Positions 42,636 through 51,487 are shown, counted from the stretch's first letter. The stretch is DNA of 64,000 nucleotides from an uncultured Lachnospiraceae bacterium (GCA_910586555.1 CAJUJY010000013.1:1-64000); one strand, 5' to 3'. The notes: generated by a model from the sequence alone, not told the origin. A program made the numbers and translations.

Positions 42636-42668
42636 AAATCCTGTTTAGACTAATATTAAACAGGATTT
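42636..42668 (-). terminator. Hairpin after lipoprotein paralogue 3
   Basis: AAATCCTGTTTA pairs with TTAAACAGGATTT-type sequence, followed on the minus strand by TAAAC. It has the same layout as the hairpin at 41254-41286 but with base changes on both arms, so it is a conserved weak terminator. Confidence 0.5.
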
Positions 42669-42696
42669 AATAAAACATTAATATTTTATTTTATAG

Positions 42697-43905
42697 CTAC
42701 TTCTGTTTTTTCTTTTTTGTATCATAATATTCCATAGAAGACCATATTTCAGAAATTTCCTCACCGTCAGCTTCTAATACTACAAGCCCTGGTATATCTG
42801 TCCTGTCATACCCGTCACCAGCAATGGCATATAAGTACCTGCCATCTGAAAATATTTCTTCTATTATATAATTATTGTGTGTACTGCTGTATGCATTTTT
42901 AATATCCACATCTTTATGTTTATCCTTAACAGGGTCATAAACTGTTATCTTTCCCCCTCCTGTTATTGTATATAAAACATCTGTATCTTCATTTAACTGC
43001 ACAAGACACTGGCTTGCTATAGGTGAACCTGTCCTGTGGGTTTCACCATTTTTAAGATCCATTATATAACTTTTCTTTGAATCACCATTTACCACTCTGT
43101 AATAACATCTGCCAGCACATATATGTATAAAAAGTTCTGTATACTTTTCATTTATAAATGGCTGTTCGCTGCCATCTTCCAAATTTTTTAAATATGTGCC
43201 AGAATCCTTATATATTGTAGCATACTTCCCATATCTTTCCTGGGTTATGCCATTTTCATTATTGTCATCAATTTTGCTTATCTTCTGGCTTCCAAATGAA
43301 TAAAACCCACCTTTATCCTTTCGTTCTTTTACCTCTGGCCCTGTAAACCATTTATAGTAAATCCCGTCCCTGCATACAGCAAGCCTTTTTGCTTTTACTG
43401 GTGCTAGTTCATTAAATTCCCCTGTTTTTACATTAACCGAACATATAATACCTTCATATGATGGTGTTACATCTGGGTCATATGTTTTGCCTGTTTTGTC
43501 ATAAATACAATAGACCATGCCATCCATATAGCATATCTGTGATACCCATTTATCAAGTACCAGCTTTGTCTTTCCATCCTTCCAGTAGTACAGGTACTTG
43601 TCATAACCCCAGTTTACATAATATACACCACCATTATCACGGTTTGCACATATATCAAGGCTTCCTTTATATACAGCATACTTCTCTTCATCTTCCCTGC
43701 TCCATTCCACACCTGTAAACTTTGCTTTATCTCCTGGTGAAGTTTCCTGGCTTCTTAATATGGCAGATTCTTTGCCAGCTATATCTTCTGACTGTACCTG
43801 TGGCTGTGTATTTTTATTATCTTGGCTGTTTTGATTACACCCTGTAAGTAGTATCAACATAAAAAAGCAATAACTAGTTAAAAATATTCTAAATATCTTT
43901 CCCAT
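42697..43905 (-). CDS. Surface lipoprotein, propeller-like, paralogue 3
   Basis: Lipoprotein of 402 residues. The signal peptide differs from the other two (MGKIFRIFLTSYCFFMLI, lipobox LLTGC), as does the linker. From about residue 65 onward (FTGVEWSREDEEKYAVYKGS) it is close to identical to paralogue 1, including the last blade and the ending EISEIWSS-EYY-TK-KKQK. It is therefore the likely source or recipient of a conversion tract with paralogue 1. GGGGG precedes the ATG by 7 bp. Confidence 0.75.
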   Translation of the reverse strand: MGKIFRIFLTSYCFFMLILLTGCNQNSQDNKNTQPQVQSEDIAGKESAILRSQETSPGDKAKFTGVEWSREDEEKYAVYKGSLDICANRDNGGVYYVNWGYDKYLYYWKDGKTKLVLDKWVSQICYMDGMVYCIYDKTGKTYDPDVTPSYEGIICSVNVKTGEFNELAPVKAKRLAVCRDGIYYKWFTGPEVKERKDKGGFYSFGSQKISKIDDNNENGITQERYGKYATIYKDSGTYLKNLEDGSEQPFINEKYTELFIHICAGRCYYRVVNGDSKKSYIMDLKNGETHRTGSPIASQCLVQLNEDTDVLYTITGGGKITVYDPVKDKHKDVDIKNAYSSTHNNYIIEEIFSDGRYLYAIAGDGYDRTDIPGLVVLEADGEEISEIWSSMEYYDTKKKKQK

Positions 43906-43953
43906 TTTATACCCCCTGTTATTTTAAAAATTTTATTTAACAAATTTAAAATT

Positions 43954-43984
43954 GTCTGGATACATTTTCTTATTGTATCCAGAC
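43954..43984 (-). terminator. Terminator of the secreted Cys-rich protein gene
   Basis: GTCTGGATACA (43954-43964) pairs perfectly with TGTATCCAGAC (43974-43984). On the minus strand AATTTTAAATTT follows. It lies 155 bp beyond the stop codon of the 44140 gene. The interval between is AT-rich without features. Confidence 0.65.
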
Positions 43985-44139
43985 AACTAAAAAATATTAC
44001 TTTCTTAATGAAATCCATTTTAAACTATTTTTAATAGATATAACAATTAAAAACTGACATCTATTGATATATTCTTAACTAAAAGATATATTTATAAATA
44101 CAAATTATCCCAAGCTATTTAATTATTTTAATTCTTTAA

Positions 44140-44499
44140 TTAACATATTTCTTCTCTTCCCCTGCCACAATCTACATGATAAAAATATTCATCTGTATAA
44201 CCTTGTCCTCCATACTGTCCACACTTTGTACACTTGCCAACATATGAATCTACAATTCTGTTTTTAGTACAAATTCTCCATGTGTTACCATTATCATTAC
44301 TATATTCATGTGTACCAGTCATTCGTATGCCTGAACCATTAAATACATATACATATGAATGGTTACATTTTGCCAGTGGTTCTATCCCTCCTATACTTGC
44401 TGCTGTTACCGCCCCTGTATTTAAACCTGTAGCTGCTACTGTTATTCCTAATGCAAGTCCTGCGCTTACTATAAATTTTTTTAAATTATTTTTCCTCAT
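44140..44499 (-). CDS. Small secreted Cys-rich protein
   Basis: Exported protein of 119 residues. Residues 1-34 form a signal peptide with cleavage probably after VTAA. The mature part is about 85 residues with six Cys and two His-containing patches (CNHSY, HEYSNDNG, CTKCGQ, YHVDC and a final Cys). This suggests either a zinc ribbon or disulfide-stabilised fold. I do not recognise a family. It could be a signal, toxin or surface protein. AGGAGG precedes the ATG. It has a very long 5' region containing a chain of hairpins and a LytTR-type promoter. Confidence 0.65.
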   Translation of the reverse strand: MRKNNLKKFIVSAGLALGITVAATGLNTGAVTAASIGGIEPLAKCNHSYVYVFNGSGIRMTGTHEYSNDNGNTWRICTKNRIVDSYVGKCTKCGQYGGQGYTDEYFYHVDCGRGREEIC

Positions 44500-44699
44500 A
44501 ATTGTTCCTCCTTTTACTTATCCCTGACCTGTTTTGCTAATTTTAATAACAGGATTTTACAGAATTTCAATTTTCTTATTTACTATTTGTTATTGTTAAA
44601 ATTAATGTTGCACTTTTTTTGTTTTGCAGTCCCTCCCTCCTTTACAAATTTTTCCCAGGACTGGTGGTTTTACTTAATATACTTTTTACTTCTTATATT

Positions 44700-44955
44700 T
44701 TAGTAATCCCTGTATCCTGGTTTTTTGCACTTCCAGGCATGTAATATGCACCAGCATGGACAATGTGTATTATTAACCTTTTGGCAGAACGCCTTCTGCG
44801 TTTTATAGATTTTAAGGTTTCTTATACCAGCCCACACTTTACACCTGTGCCAGAAAGTGTTATTATTACCATGTACTTTTTTGAAAGTACCTAATTTGCA
44901 GGTTCTGGCAGCTCTTTTCACATATTGCCAGAACCTGCTTTATATAAAGCAGGTA
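44700..44955 (-). ncRNA. Multi-hairpin RNA region between LytTR promoter and Cys-rich gene
   Basis: Read on the minus strand, seven or more hairpins follow each other. They are a 22-nt perfect palindrome (44933-44954), a 13-bp stem (44926-44938 with 44898-44910), GTACTTT / AAAGTAC (44873-44890), ACACTTT / AAAGTGT (44834-44860), AACCTT / AAGGTT enclosing GCAGAA / TTCTGC (44775-44819), GCAT / ATGC (44737-44749), and CCTGG / CCAGG (44716-44737). The first two share GCAGGT and exclude each other. A 73-codon frame runs through it but coincides with the stems. It is likely a structured leader or small RNA. Confidence 0.55.
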
Positions 44956-45102
44956 TAATGTGTTTTCCATATTTATATATCTGCAATATACACCCTGTAA
45001 TAATTTTATCTTTTGTCCCTGTCTATGTAACCATCAAAAAACCTGGCTAATACTGTTGTTTATTTTCATGTTTTCTGTCCATACCTGGCAAATCCTGTGA
45101 AT

Positions 45103-45172
45103 ATTATTCCATAGAAAACTGGCTGTTTCAACCATGAAGGAAGTATTTGTTGTTTTAGGGGAAATATTTGTT
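45103..45172 (-). promoter_or_regulatory. LytTR-type regulated promoter, site 2
   Basis: On the minus strand AACAAATAT (45164-45172) and AACAAATAC (45143-45151) start 21 bp apart. TTGAAA follows after 11 bp (45126-45131), then a 17-bp spacer and AATAAT (45103-45108). The geometry is identical to site 1, and the -10 surroundings (TTCTATGGAATAATATT) are shared too. The first repeat overlaps the stop codon of the sensor kinase gene. Drives the hairpin region and probably the Cys-rich protein. Confidence 0.7.
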
Positions 45173-46499
45173 AAGTTTTTAATTGTATTGGCACAATAAT
45201 GGTTGTTTTAAAAGTATTTCCTGAATGTTCCTGCTGCATATACCCATTATATTTTCTGGTAATATTCTGTACACTTTTAATCCCAATACCATGTACGCCT
45301 TGTTCTTTTTTAGTGGAAACCAGTCCATCTTCATTTTCATATATTAAGCCATTATAATTATTCTCTATATAAATTACTGATAACATGCCCTGGTTCTGCA
45401 TAAAAAACTTTACATTTATCTTCCCGTCTTTACATTTTTTTGCAGCTTCTAATGCATTATCAAACAAATTGCCAATAATGACAGTTAAATCACTTTCTTT
45501 TATAAAAGCAGTTTTAAAACCTGGTTCAACAAAAAGCTCTATTCTAATATTTTCTTTTAATACTCTTTTTTTAAAATCTGACAAAATGGAATTTAAAAAA
45601 ATATCTGTACATATAATTTCTTTACCACATTTTACAAATTCCACCTGTAAATCTGATAAAACTTGTTTAATTTTGTCTGTCTGGTTATTGTCTGCATAAA
45701 TCCCTATCTGTCTTAAATAATGGTTAATATTATGTAATAATTCCTTGTATTTTCCATCTATGTTTTCTAATTTATTATAGTGCCGTTTTTCCCCTGCATA
45801 TTTTGCCCTGCTTGCTTCCTGTAGCATCTGTTCTTCCTTTATTTTATTGTATTTGCTAAACATATAAAATAAATTTACATTACCAAAAAGCATAATTATA
45901 AAAAATATAATTAATATTATATCCATTACTTCATATCCACTAGTATCTTTTCTGGTATATGGTATTGTAAATACAATCCCATATGTTGCAAATGGCACTA
46001 TTATATAGTTTCCAAATAATTTTAAATCCAGCTTTTCATTTGAATATTTTGAAAACTGCCTTACAAAAGAAACCAGTATAAAATAAACCATTTTAGAAGA
46101 AAACATTACACTAACCATAAAAAAACTATTTTCAAATTCCTGGTCTTTTGGGACACTGGCTAGAAGTCTTATTAACAAATACATAATTATTTCTGAAACT
46201 GCACTAATAAAAGTTAAAATTGTTCCATTTATAATTTTTAACCATAAGTTTCCAGTAAATAATATAATTATAATAGCCAGATACTGCACTATGGAAAATA
46301 ATAAATTAAACTTATTATTATGTTGCATATTAACCATTATTTTTGCTAGTACAAAACATATATAAAATATATATATTTTTATACTTGGTTTAAAAAAATT
46401 CCTTATATTGTGGAATCCTTTATAAAAATATATGGCAAAGTATATTTCAAATATACAAGATACCATTATGCACAAATTATAAATACTAGTATATTTCAT
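45171..46499 (-). CDS. AgrC-like GHKL sensor histidine kinase
   Basis: Membrane sensor of 442 residues. Six or so hydrophobic spans fill residues 5-215. A cytosolic linker follows, then a dimerisation region with HNINHYLRQIGIYADNN (presumed phosphorylated His). The GHKL ATPase domain has IIGNLFDNALEAAKKC (N box), VHGIGIKSVQNITRKYNG (G box) and a final KTTIIVPI. This is the architecture of AgrC-type peptide sensors. The ATG at 46499 has GGGGG 5 bp upstream. An ATG four codons earlier has a weaker site. It lies 99 bp downstream of the LytTR regulator. No AgrB/AgrD-like genes are near. Confidence 0.88.
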   Translation of the reverse strand: MKYTSIYNLCIMVSCIFEIYFAIYFYKGFHNIRNFFKPSIKIYIFYICFVLAKIMVNMQHNNKFNLLFSIVQYLAIIIILFTGNLWLKIINGTILTFISAVSEIIMYLLIRLLASVPKDQEFENSFFMVSVMFSSKMVYFILVSFVRQFSKYSNEKLDLKLFGNYIIVPFATYGIVFTIPYTRKDTSGYEVMDIILIIFFIIMLFGNVNLFYMFSKYNKIKEEQMLQEASRAKYAGEKRHYNKLENIDGKYKELLHNINHYLRQIGIYADNNQTDKIKQVLSDLQVEFVKCGKEIICTDIFLNSILSDFKKRVLKENIRIELFVEPGFKTAFIKESDLTVIIGNLFDNALEAAKKCKDGKINVKFFMQNQGMLSVIYIENNYNGLIYENEDGLVSTKKEQGVHGIGIKSVQNITRKYNGYMQQEHSGNTFKTTIIVPIQLKT

Positions 46500-46598
46500 T
46501 TTAACCCCCATTCCTATTCCAGCCTTATAATCCCAAAATACAGTCTTTATTTATACTGATTAAGTGTAATAATGCCAGGCTGCATTTTTTACTGTTCT

Positions 46599-47363
46599 TT
46601 AACTATTTTTCCAGCTTAATTCCTCCCTGTATTTCTGGTTAATATATCTGGTAAACTCCCCTAAAAACTGTTTAACCTTGCTTCTGGCAACTGGTATTCT
46701 TTTTCCTTCAAGTTTTATAAATTCTTTTTGTATGCTAAAGCCTGATATATACCTCATATTAACGAGGTAACTATTATGTGGACACGCAAAACCAGCAATA
46801 TGTAACATTTCCTGTAATTCCTTGAAGTTATACGGAACAAGCAGGTTTGCATCCTGGTATTCCTTATCCCTCCCCATATTTAAATGGACAATGCTTCCTT
46901 TTTTATGATGTGTAAAATACATAATATCTGATGTAAGTATAACTATTTTCTCACGCTTATATAAAACTTCCATTGTAAAACATGTTTTCAGCCTGTCCAT
47001 TTCTTCAAATATTTCAGATATATTTTTGTATAGTTCATTTCTCTCTGCCTGTTTTACTATATACCTGTATGGGGAAATTTTAATTGTTTCTGGCGTAGGC
47101 ATATACACACCAGAACATTGTACTAAAATTCCCTGGTATCCTTTTTTCCTTAAACAGACAGCTATATCATTGCCATTAGTTTTTCCAAGCTGGATATCCA
47201 GAAATAAAACATCACTATCCATTACAAGATTATTTAAAAGTTCCTCACCAGAATAATACCTTGTAAATTCCAGTTCTCTTTTACCATTGTTACACTCTTT
47301 TATAATCTCTTCTAATTCCCTGATAAAATTTATATCATCATCACAAATTAAAATTTTGTACAT
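46599..47363 (-). CDS. LytTR family response regulator
   Basis: Transcription regulator of 254 residues. An N-terminal receiver domain (residues 1-120) has the acidic CDDD cluster, VLFLDIQLG with the phospho-acceptor Asp, and a C-terminal lysine segment (YIVKQAERNELY). A LytTR DNA-binding domain lies at about 140-240 with LTSDIMYFTHHKKGSIVHL, FACPHNSYLVNMRYI and a final IPVARSKVKQFL. Paired with the GHKL kinase downstream, the AgrA/AgrC arrangement. The two repeat-containing promoters nearby are likely targets. ATG at 47363 gives the usual MYKILICDDD start. Confidence 0.9.
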   Translation of the reverse strand: MYKILICDDDINFIRELEEIIKECNNGKRELEFTRYYSGEELLNNLVMDSDVLFLDIQLGKTNGNDIAVCLRKKGYQGILVQCSGVYMPTPETIKISPYRYIVKQAERNELYKNISEIFEEMDRLKTCFTMEVLYKREKIVILTSDIMYFTHHKKGSIVHLNMGRDKEYQDANLLVPYNFKELQEMLHIAGFACPHNSYLVNMRYISGFSIQKEFIKLEGKRIPVARSKVKQFLGEFTRYINQKYREELSWKNS

Positions 47364-47790
47364 ATAAACACCACACCCATTCAAATATTTTTAACCTTAA
47401 TAGGCATAAACCTAAAAATTGAAATAATTACAAGACTATGCTTTTTGATAACCTGTAATTATTTTTCAATTTGTCCTTCTTAATATCCCGCGTGCATTTT
47501 ATTAATTATAATTTTAAATGCTATATTTACGTAGAAATGTAAATATTTTATGCTTAAAATTATATACTACAGTTATATAATATGCAACTATTTTAAAAAC
47601 TATCTATAAGCACAACAAAAAGTGCCATAACTAACATAATGGTTATGGCACTTCTGGTTTTGTTTAATTACTAATCTCATTTTATAATATCAGATTTTTA
47701 GTATTGTAATACTATATTTACTAATATCACCCAATATAACATATTTCTATTACAACAGCACTTTATTCTGGTAATAATATCTAACCATTG
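47364..47790. other. Intergenic region upstream of the LytTR regulator
   Basis: AT-rich interval that holds the terminator of the Rpn-like gene at 47616-47652 and, presumably, the promoter of the two-component system. I see no paired 9-bp repeats like those at the two target promoters, so autoregulation is not obvious. Confidence 0.35.
47616..47652 (-). terminator. Terminator of the Rpn-like nuclease gene
   Basis: AGTGCCATAAC (47621-47631) pairs perfectly with GTTATGGCACT (47642-47652). On the minus strand TTTTTG follows. A good intrinsic terminator about 140 bp past the stop. Confidence 0.8.
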
Positions 47791-48729
47791 CTAAACAGAA
47801 TGTTCCTTATGGTAATCTTTTAAAGATTTCTCTGCCTGTTCTAATGTTAAAGGATTATTTTTCATAGTTGTAAGAAATTCAATAATTTTTACATCAGTAT
47901 ATTCATTCTCTAACAGTAACTCTATTTTTCCCTCTATTATACCACGGGCCTCCCCACGGGCTTCAAATGATTCCCTGATTGTCATGACTTCATCAACCTC
48001 CTTTTTAATTTTGCCAGAATATTCATAGTATGGGTTAAACTCCGGGTTGTCTACCTGTTTTATAAATACAGACTGGAGATACTTAATTAAATTATCACCA
48101 TTTTCTTCCACACTGAAGTCTTCTGATAAGTACACAAAACACAGATGTATTAAACCAACCTGTGAATTAATACTAGAAACATCTATGGATTTTTTATTGC
48201 TGTACCCTGTTAATTCTGCTTTATATATTGAGTTTTGCAGGTATTTAGGGATATTGTTTATTAAAATCCATACTGAATATACTGGCTTTATCTGGTTATA
48301 GGCCTCTTCACCAAGGTTTTCAACCTGCCTGCTTATTAGACGGCAGCAATAATAAACCCCACGTTTTGGGACAGGATATCCTGGCTTGTTTTCACGCTGC
48401 ATCTCAAGGTCAAAGAAAAAAACCACACACACTGTTTCCCCTCCTGGTAGTGCACAGTCAGCAAGCACATCATAATGTGTTTCCGTTTCACTGCCTTTCC
48501 CGGCATCATCATGGCTGTAAACCTTCGGATTTACATTTACATCACTTTTTGTATTAATTAAAGTTTCTATTGTTTCTAAACTAAGGTCTTTATATTCTGG
48601 AATAATGTTTTTAAGTATGGGCGCAATAAAAACCTTTTTGGAAAATAACTGCTTAAACTTCTGGTCATAAGTTAAACCAGATTCCTTAATTAAATCTTTC
48701 CCACCGCCAGGATTATCAAATGTATCCAT
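47791..48729 (-). CDS. Rpn/PD-(D/E)XK nuclease family transposase-like protein
   Basis: Protein of 312 residues resembling the Rpn family (recombination-promoting nuclease, formerly Transposase_31). Near the N-terminus are TYDQKFKQLFSKK and, about residue 95, DVLADC followed by VVFFFDLEMQRE, the pattern of a PD-(D/E)XK nuclease core. RGVYYCCRLISRQ comes next. The C-terminal part has the coiled ARGEARGIIEGKIELLLEN segment common in this family. No terminal repeats were found around it. ATG 48729 has GGGAGG 6 bp upstream. An ATG seven codons earlier overlaps that site. Confidence 0.8.
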   Translation of the reverse strand: MDTFDNPGGGKDLIKESGLTYDQKFKQLFSKKVFIAPILKNIIPEYKDLSLETIETLINTKSDVNVNPKVYSHDDAGKGSETETHYDVLADCALPGGETVCVVFFFDLEMQRENKPGYPVPKRGVYYCCRLISRQVENLGEEAYNQIKPVYSVWILINNIPKYLQNSIYKAELTGYSNKKSIDVSSINSQVGLIHLCFVYLSEDFSVEENGDNLIKYLQSVFIKQVDNPEFNPYYEYSGKIKKEVDEVMTIRESFEARGEARGIIEGKIELLLENEYTDVKIIEFLTTMKNNPLTLEQAEKSLKDYHKEHSV

Positions 48730-48928
48730 TACATTCCTCCCTTGTAACATAATATTTTACAACTATTTTAATTATAACTTTGACAATAATAAAAAGCAAG
48801 TTCCATATAGTATAAATTATATAGCTTTAATAAAATTACTACTAGCTGCATTATATTTAGTGACAAAAGTACTTATTTTAGTGTACATATCCATTTGGCA
48901 AAAATCACGCAAAATAGTATTGTAAAAC

Positions 48929-48957
48929 TTGTATTTAATTTAATGCTGATGTAAAAT
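48929..48957 (+). promoter_or_regulatory. Promoter of the AGCS symporter gene
   Basis: TTGTAT (48929-48934), 17-bp spacer, TAAAAT (48952-48957), about 60 bp before the ATG. The rest of 48730-49024 is AT-rich without evident features. Confidence 0.5.
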
Positions 48958-49024
48958 ACAAAATAAAGTTTATGAAAACAAATAATGCGCATAAACTATA
49001 ATCTGCGCAGAAAAGAGGTAATTT

Positions 49025-50710
49025 ATGGATAATTTTATTGATAACCTTACAAACGTCCTTAATATTGTTGATGATTTTGTATGGGGTCCTGTTATGCTTA
49101 TCCTTCTGGTTGGTACAGGCATATTCCTTACAATACGCACAAAGGCATTGTGCTGGCGCAACCTTCCTTATGCACTTAAAAGTGTTTTAAGCAAAGAAGC
49201 ACGGCAAAAAAAGGGTGATGGTGATGTATCACCATTTTCAGCACTTACAACAGCACTTGCTGCCACAATCGGTACAGGAAATATAGTTGGTGTTGCTACA
49301 GCAATGGTATCAGGCGGGCCTGGCGCCCTTGTATGGATGTGGATTTCTGCTGCATTTGGGCTTACTTCTAAATTCAGTGAATGTATGCTTGCCATTAAAT
49401 ACCGGGAAACCAATGAAAAGGGTGAAATGTCAGGCGGGCCTATGTATACAATGAAAAAAGCATTTAAGCACAAAAAACTTGGTTCTGCCCTTGGCTGGTT
49501 TTTCGCGCTATTTGCAGTTATAGCATCTTTTGGAATAGGAAATCTTACACAGGCAAACTCAATTTCAACTGCATTAAAATCTACATTTAATATACCATAT
49601 AGTGTTACTGGAATTATAATAACAGTGCTTGCACTTTTAATAATACTTGGAGGAATTAAATCCATTTCAAAAATATCACAGGTAGTTGTGCCGCTTATGG
49701 CTGTATTTTACATAATAGCAGGCCTGGTTGTAATAATAGGAAATATAAGCAATGTTCCTTCTGGTGTTGCAATGATTTTTAAAATGGCATTTTCAGTAAA
49801 AGCTGTCAGTGGCGGGCTGTGTGGCGGCATTGTTGCATCTATGATGCAGGCACTGCGTTTTGGTGTTGCACGTGGTGTATTTTCCAATGAAGCAGGAATG
49901 GGCTCTGCTGCAATTACTGCTGCCGCTGCATCTACTAATGACCCTGTACGCCAGGGATATATTAATATGACTGGCACATTCTGGGACACTATTGTTGTAT
50001 GTACAATTACAGGGCTTTGCATTGCAAGTTCAGGCGTGCTTGGCACTACTGATACAGTTACAACAGGAAATTATGCTTATGTAGAAGAGGCTTCTGCTGG
50101 CAAATCTTCTATTTCAATAACAGCAAAAGAAGATGATATAACAAAAACAACATTATATTCAGCAGAATTAAATTCAGAAAATAATACAGAAAAACTGGTA
50201 CTTGTAAACTTAGAAAATAACACAGAAATTTGCCTGTCAAAAGAAAACAATGGTGAAGCTGGCACAATTACTGGTTTATGGACTGATACAAATGGCAATG
50301 AATACATATTTGGAAATAATTTTTCTTATGAATACAAAGAACTTACAGAAGGTTCTGCACTTACAATAAAAGCATTTGAAACTGTACTTGGAAATGTGGG
50401 AGGCTGGCTTGTATGTATAGGGATTACCCTTTTTGCCTTCTCTACAATACTTGGATGGGAATACCACGGTGAAAAAGCATTTGAATATATATTTGGTACA
50501 CATAAATATAATATATTTTACCGCATATTCTTTTCTTTAATTGCATTTGTGGGTGCTACAACAACACTTGAAATAGCATGGAAATTTTCAGATATAGCCA
50601 ACGCACTTATGGCAATACCAAACCTGGTATGCCTGCTTGCATTAAGCGGCGTAATTGCAAGTGAAATAGAAAGATTCCAGAAAGTAATAAAAGCAGAAAA
50701 AAGTAAATAG
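49025..50710 (+). CDS. Alanine/glycine:cation symporter (AGCS family) with large loop insert
   Basis: Sodium or proton-coupled amino acid importer of the AGCS (AlsT/DagA) family in the cytoplasmic membrane. Family patterns are LTTALAATIGTGNIVGVATA near residue 75, GGPGALVWMWISA, GEMSGGPMYTM, FSNEAGMGSAAITAAAA and ILGWEYHGEKAFEY. The 561-residue length exceeds the usual 450-480. Residues about 340-443 are an insert rich in Thr, Asn and Glu (for instance TLYSAELNSENNTEKLVLVN), predicted to lie outside the cell between two spans. The insert is unusual for the family. Confidence 0.9.
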   Translation: MDNFIDNLTNVLNIVDDFVWGPVMLILLVGTGIFLTIRTKALCWRNLPYALKSVLSKEARQKKGDGDVSPFSALTTALAATIGTGNIVGVATAMVSGGPGALVWMWISAAFGLTSKFSECMLAIKYRETNEKGEMSGGPMYTMKKAFKHKKLGSALGWFFALFAVIASFGIGNLTQANSISTALKSTFNIPYSVTGIIITVLALLIILGGIKSISKISQVVVPLMAVFYIIAGLVVIIGNISNVPSGVAMIFKMAFSVKAVSGGLCGGIVASMMQALRFGVARGVFSNEAGMGSAAITAAAASTNDPVRQGYINMTGTFWDTIVVCTITGLCIASSGVLGTTDTVTTGNYAYVEEASAGKSSISITAKEDDITKTTLYSAELNSENNTEKLVLVNLENNTEICLSKENNGEAGTITGLWTDTNGNEYIFGNNFSYEYKELTEGSALTIKAFETVLGNVGGWLVCIGITLFAFSTILGWEYHGEKAFEYIFGTHKYNIFYRIFFSLIAFVGATTTLEIAWKFSDIANALMAIPNLVCLLALSGVIASEIERFQKVIKAEKSK

Positions 50711-50799
50711 ATTATAATTTATATAGACTGGCAGTTCTTAAAAGTATTTTCTGCCAAATCTATTAATAAAATAATACCGCTAATTTATAAATATACAAA

Positions 50800-50839
50800 A
50801 ACAAGATGGAATCTGGTACTTGCCAGAAACCATCTTGTT
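50800..50839 (-). terminator. Terminator of the ahcY operon
   Basis: AACAAGATGG (50800-50809) pairs with CCATCTTGTT (50830-50839), with an inner TCTGG / CCAGA pair. The minus strand continues TTTTTG. May also serve the convergent symporter gene. Confidence 0.75.
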
Positions 50840-50890
50840 CCAGTTATAATATATACATTCCTGTATATATTGTCATTTTACTTGTAAAAT

Positions 50891-51457
50891 TTAATCTTTT
50901 TTATTCTGTGCATCTTTTTCTGACAATTCATCTAAAATTAAGTCAAGTGATAATTTTAATTCTTTTGTGCTCTTTGTCTGGTATTTAGCAATAATCTTAG
51001 CTGAGTCAAGTGTTTTTGTATTAATTGCTTCAACGGCTTCTTCAATAGTCATTCCACTGCCAGTTTTATTTTCCGCACCCACAGAATTTCCAGAAGAAGC
51101 AAACATTGATTCTGCTGCTTTTTCCATCTGTCCCCTGCTTATTACAAGTATATCATCAAGCTTATCATAAACAGATTTTTCAAGCCTTATCTGTTCATCA
51201 AGTTTATTACCCAGTTCCTGGAACCTTTTTTCATAATATCCTGACTGCCTGTCCCATTCTTTTTCCCTTTTATTATTTAATTCCGTCCTTATTCCATCTA
51301 TTGTAAAATATGCTGCCATAATCACTATAATTGCAATTATTATGCTTAATACTATTCCAAATATGCTTTCTGACAATGCATCATGGAATATTATTTCTGA
51401 CATAAGGCCTGCTGCCCATACAATAACTGACAATAATGTAGTCTTTTCAAATTCCAT
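50891..51457 (-). CDS. Membrane-anchored coiled-coil protein of unknown function
   Basis: Unrecognised protein of 188 residues. Two hydrophobic spans lie at about residues 8-25 and 33-52. A charged region rich in Lys, Glu and Gln (about 55-110) probably forms a coiled coil, and a soluble tail follows with MTIEEAVEAINTKTLDSAKI. ATG 51457 has GGAG 6 bp upstream, while an ATG 12 bp earlier overlaps it. It starts 30 bp after ahcY on the same strand, so the two are probably cotranscribed. No functional link is known. Confidence 0.6.
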   Translation of the reverse strand: MEFEKTTLLSVIVWAAGLMSEIIFHDALSESIFGIVLSIIIAIIVIMAAYFTIDGIRTELNNKREKEWDRQSGYYEKRFQELGNKLDEQIRLEKSVYDKLDDILVISRGQMEKAAESMFASSGNSVGAENKTGSGMTIEEAVEAINTKTLDSAKIIAKYQTKSTKELKLSLDLILDELSEKDAQNKKD

Positions 51458-51487
51458 AGCTTTCTCCATTCTGTATTAATATTTATA

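Noticed and set aside
44700..44921. A 73-codon Cys-containing reading frame on the minus strand
   Set aside because: It starts at a GTG inside the loop of a 13-bp stem, has no ribosome binding site, and its codons coincide with consecutive inverted repeats. A structured RNA explains the sequence better.
35245..47384. An agr-type autoinducing peptide operon
   Set aside because: Sensor and regulator resemble AgrC/AgrA, but no AgrB protease or AgrD propeptide could be found in any frame nearby.
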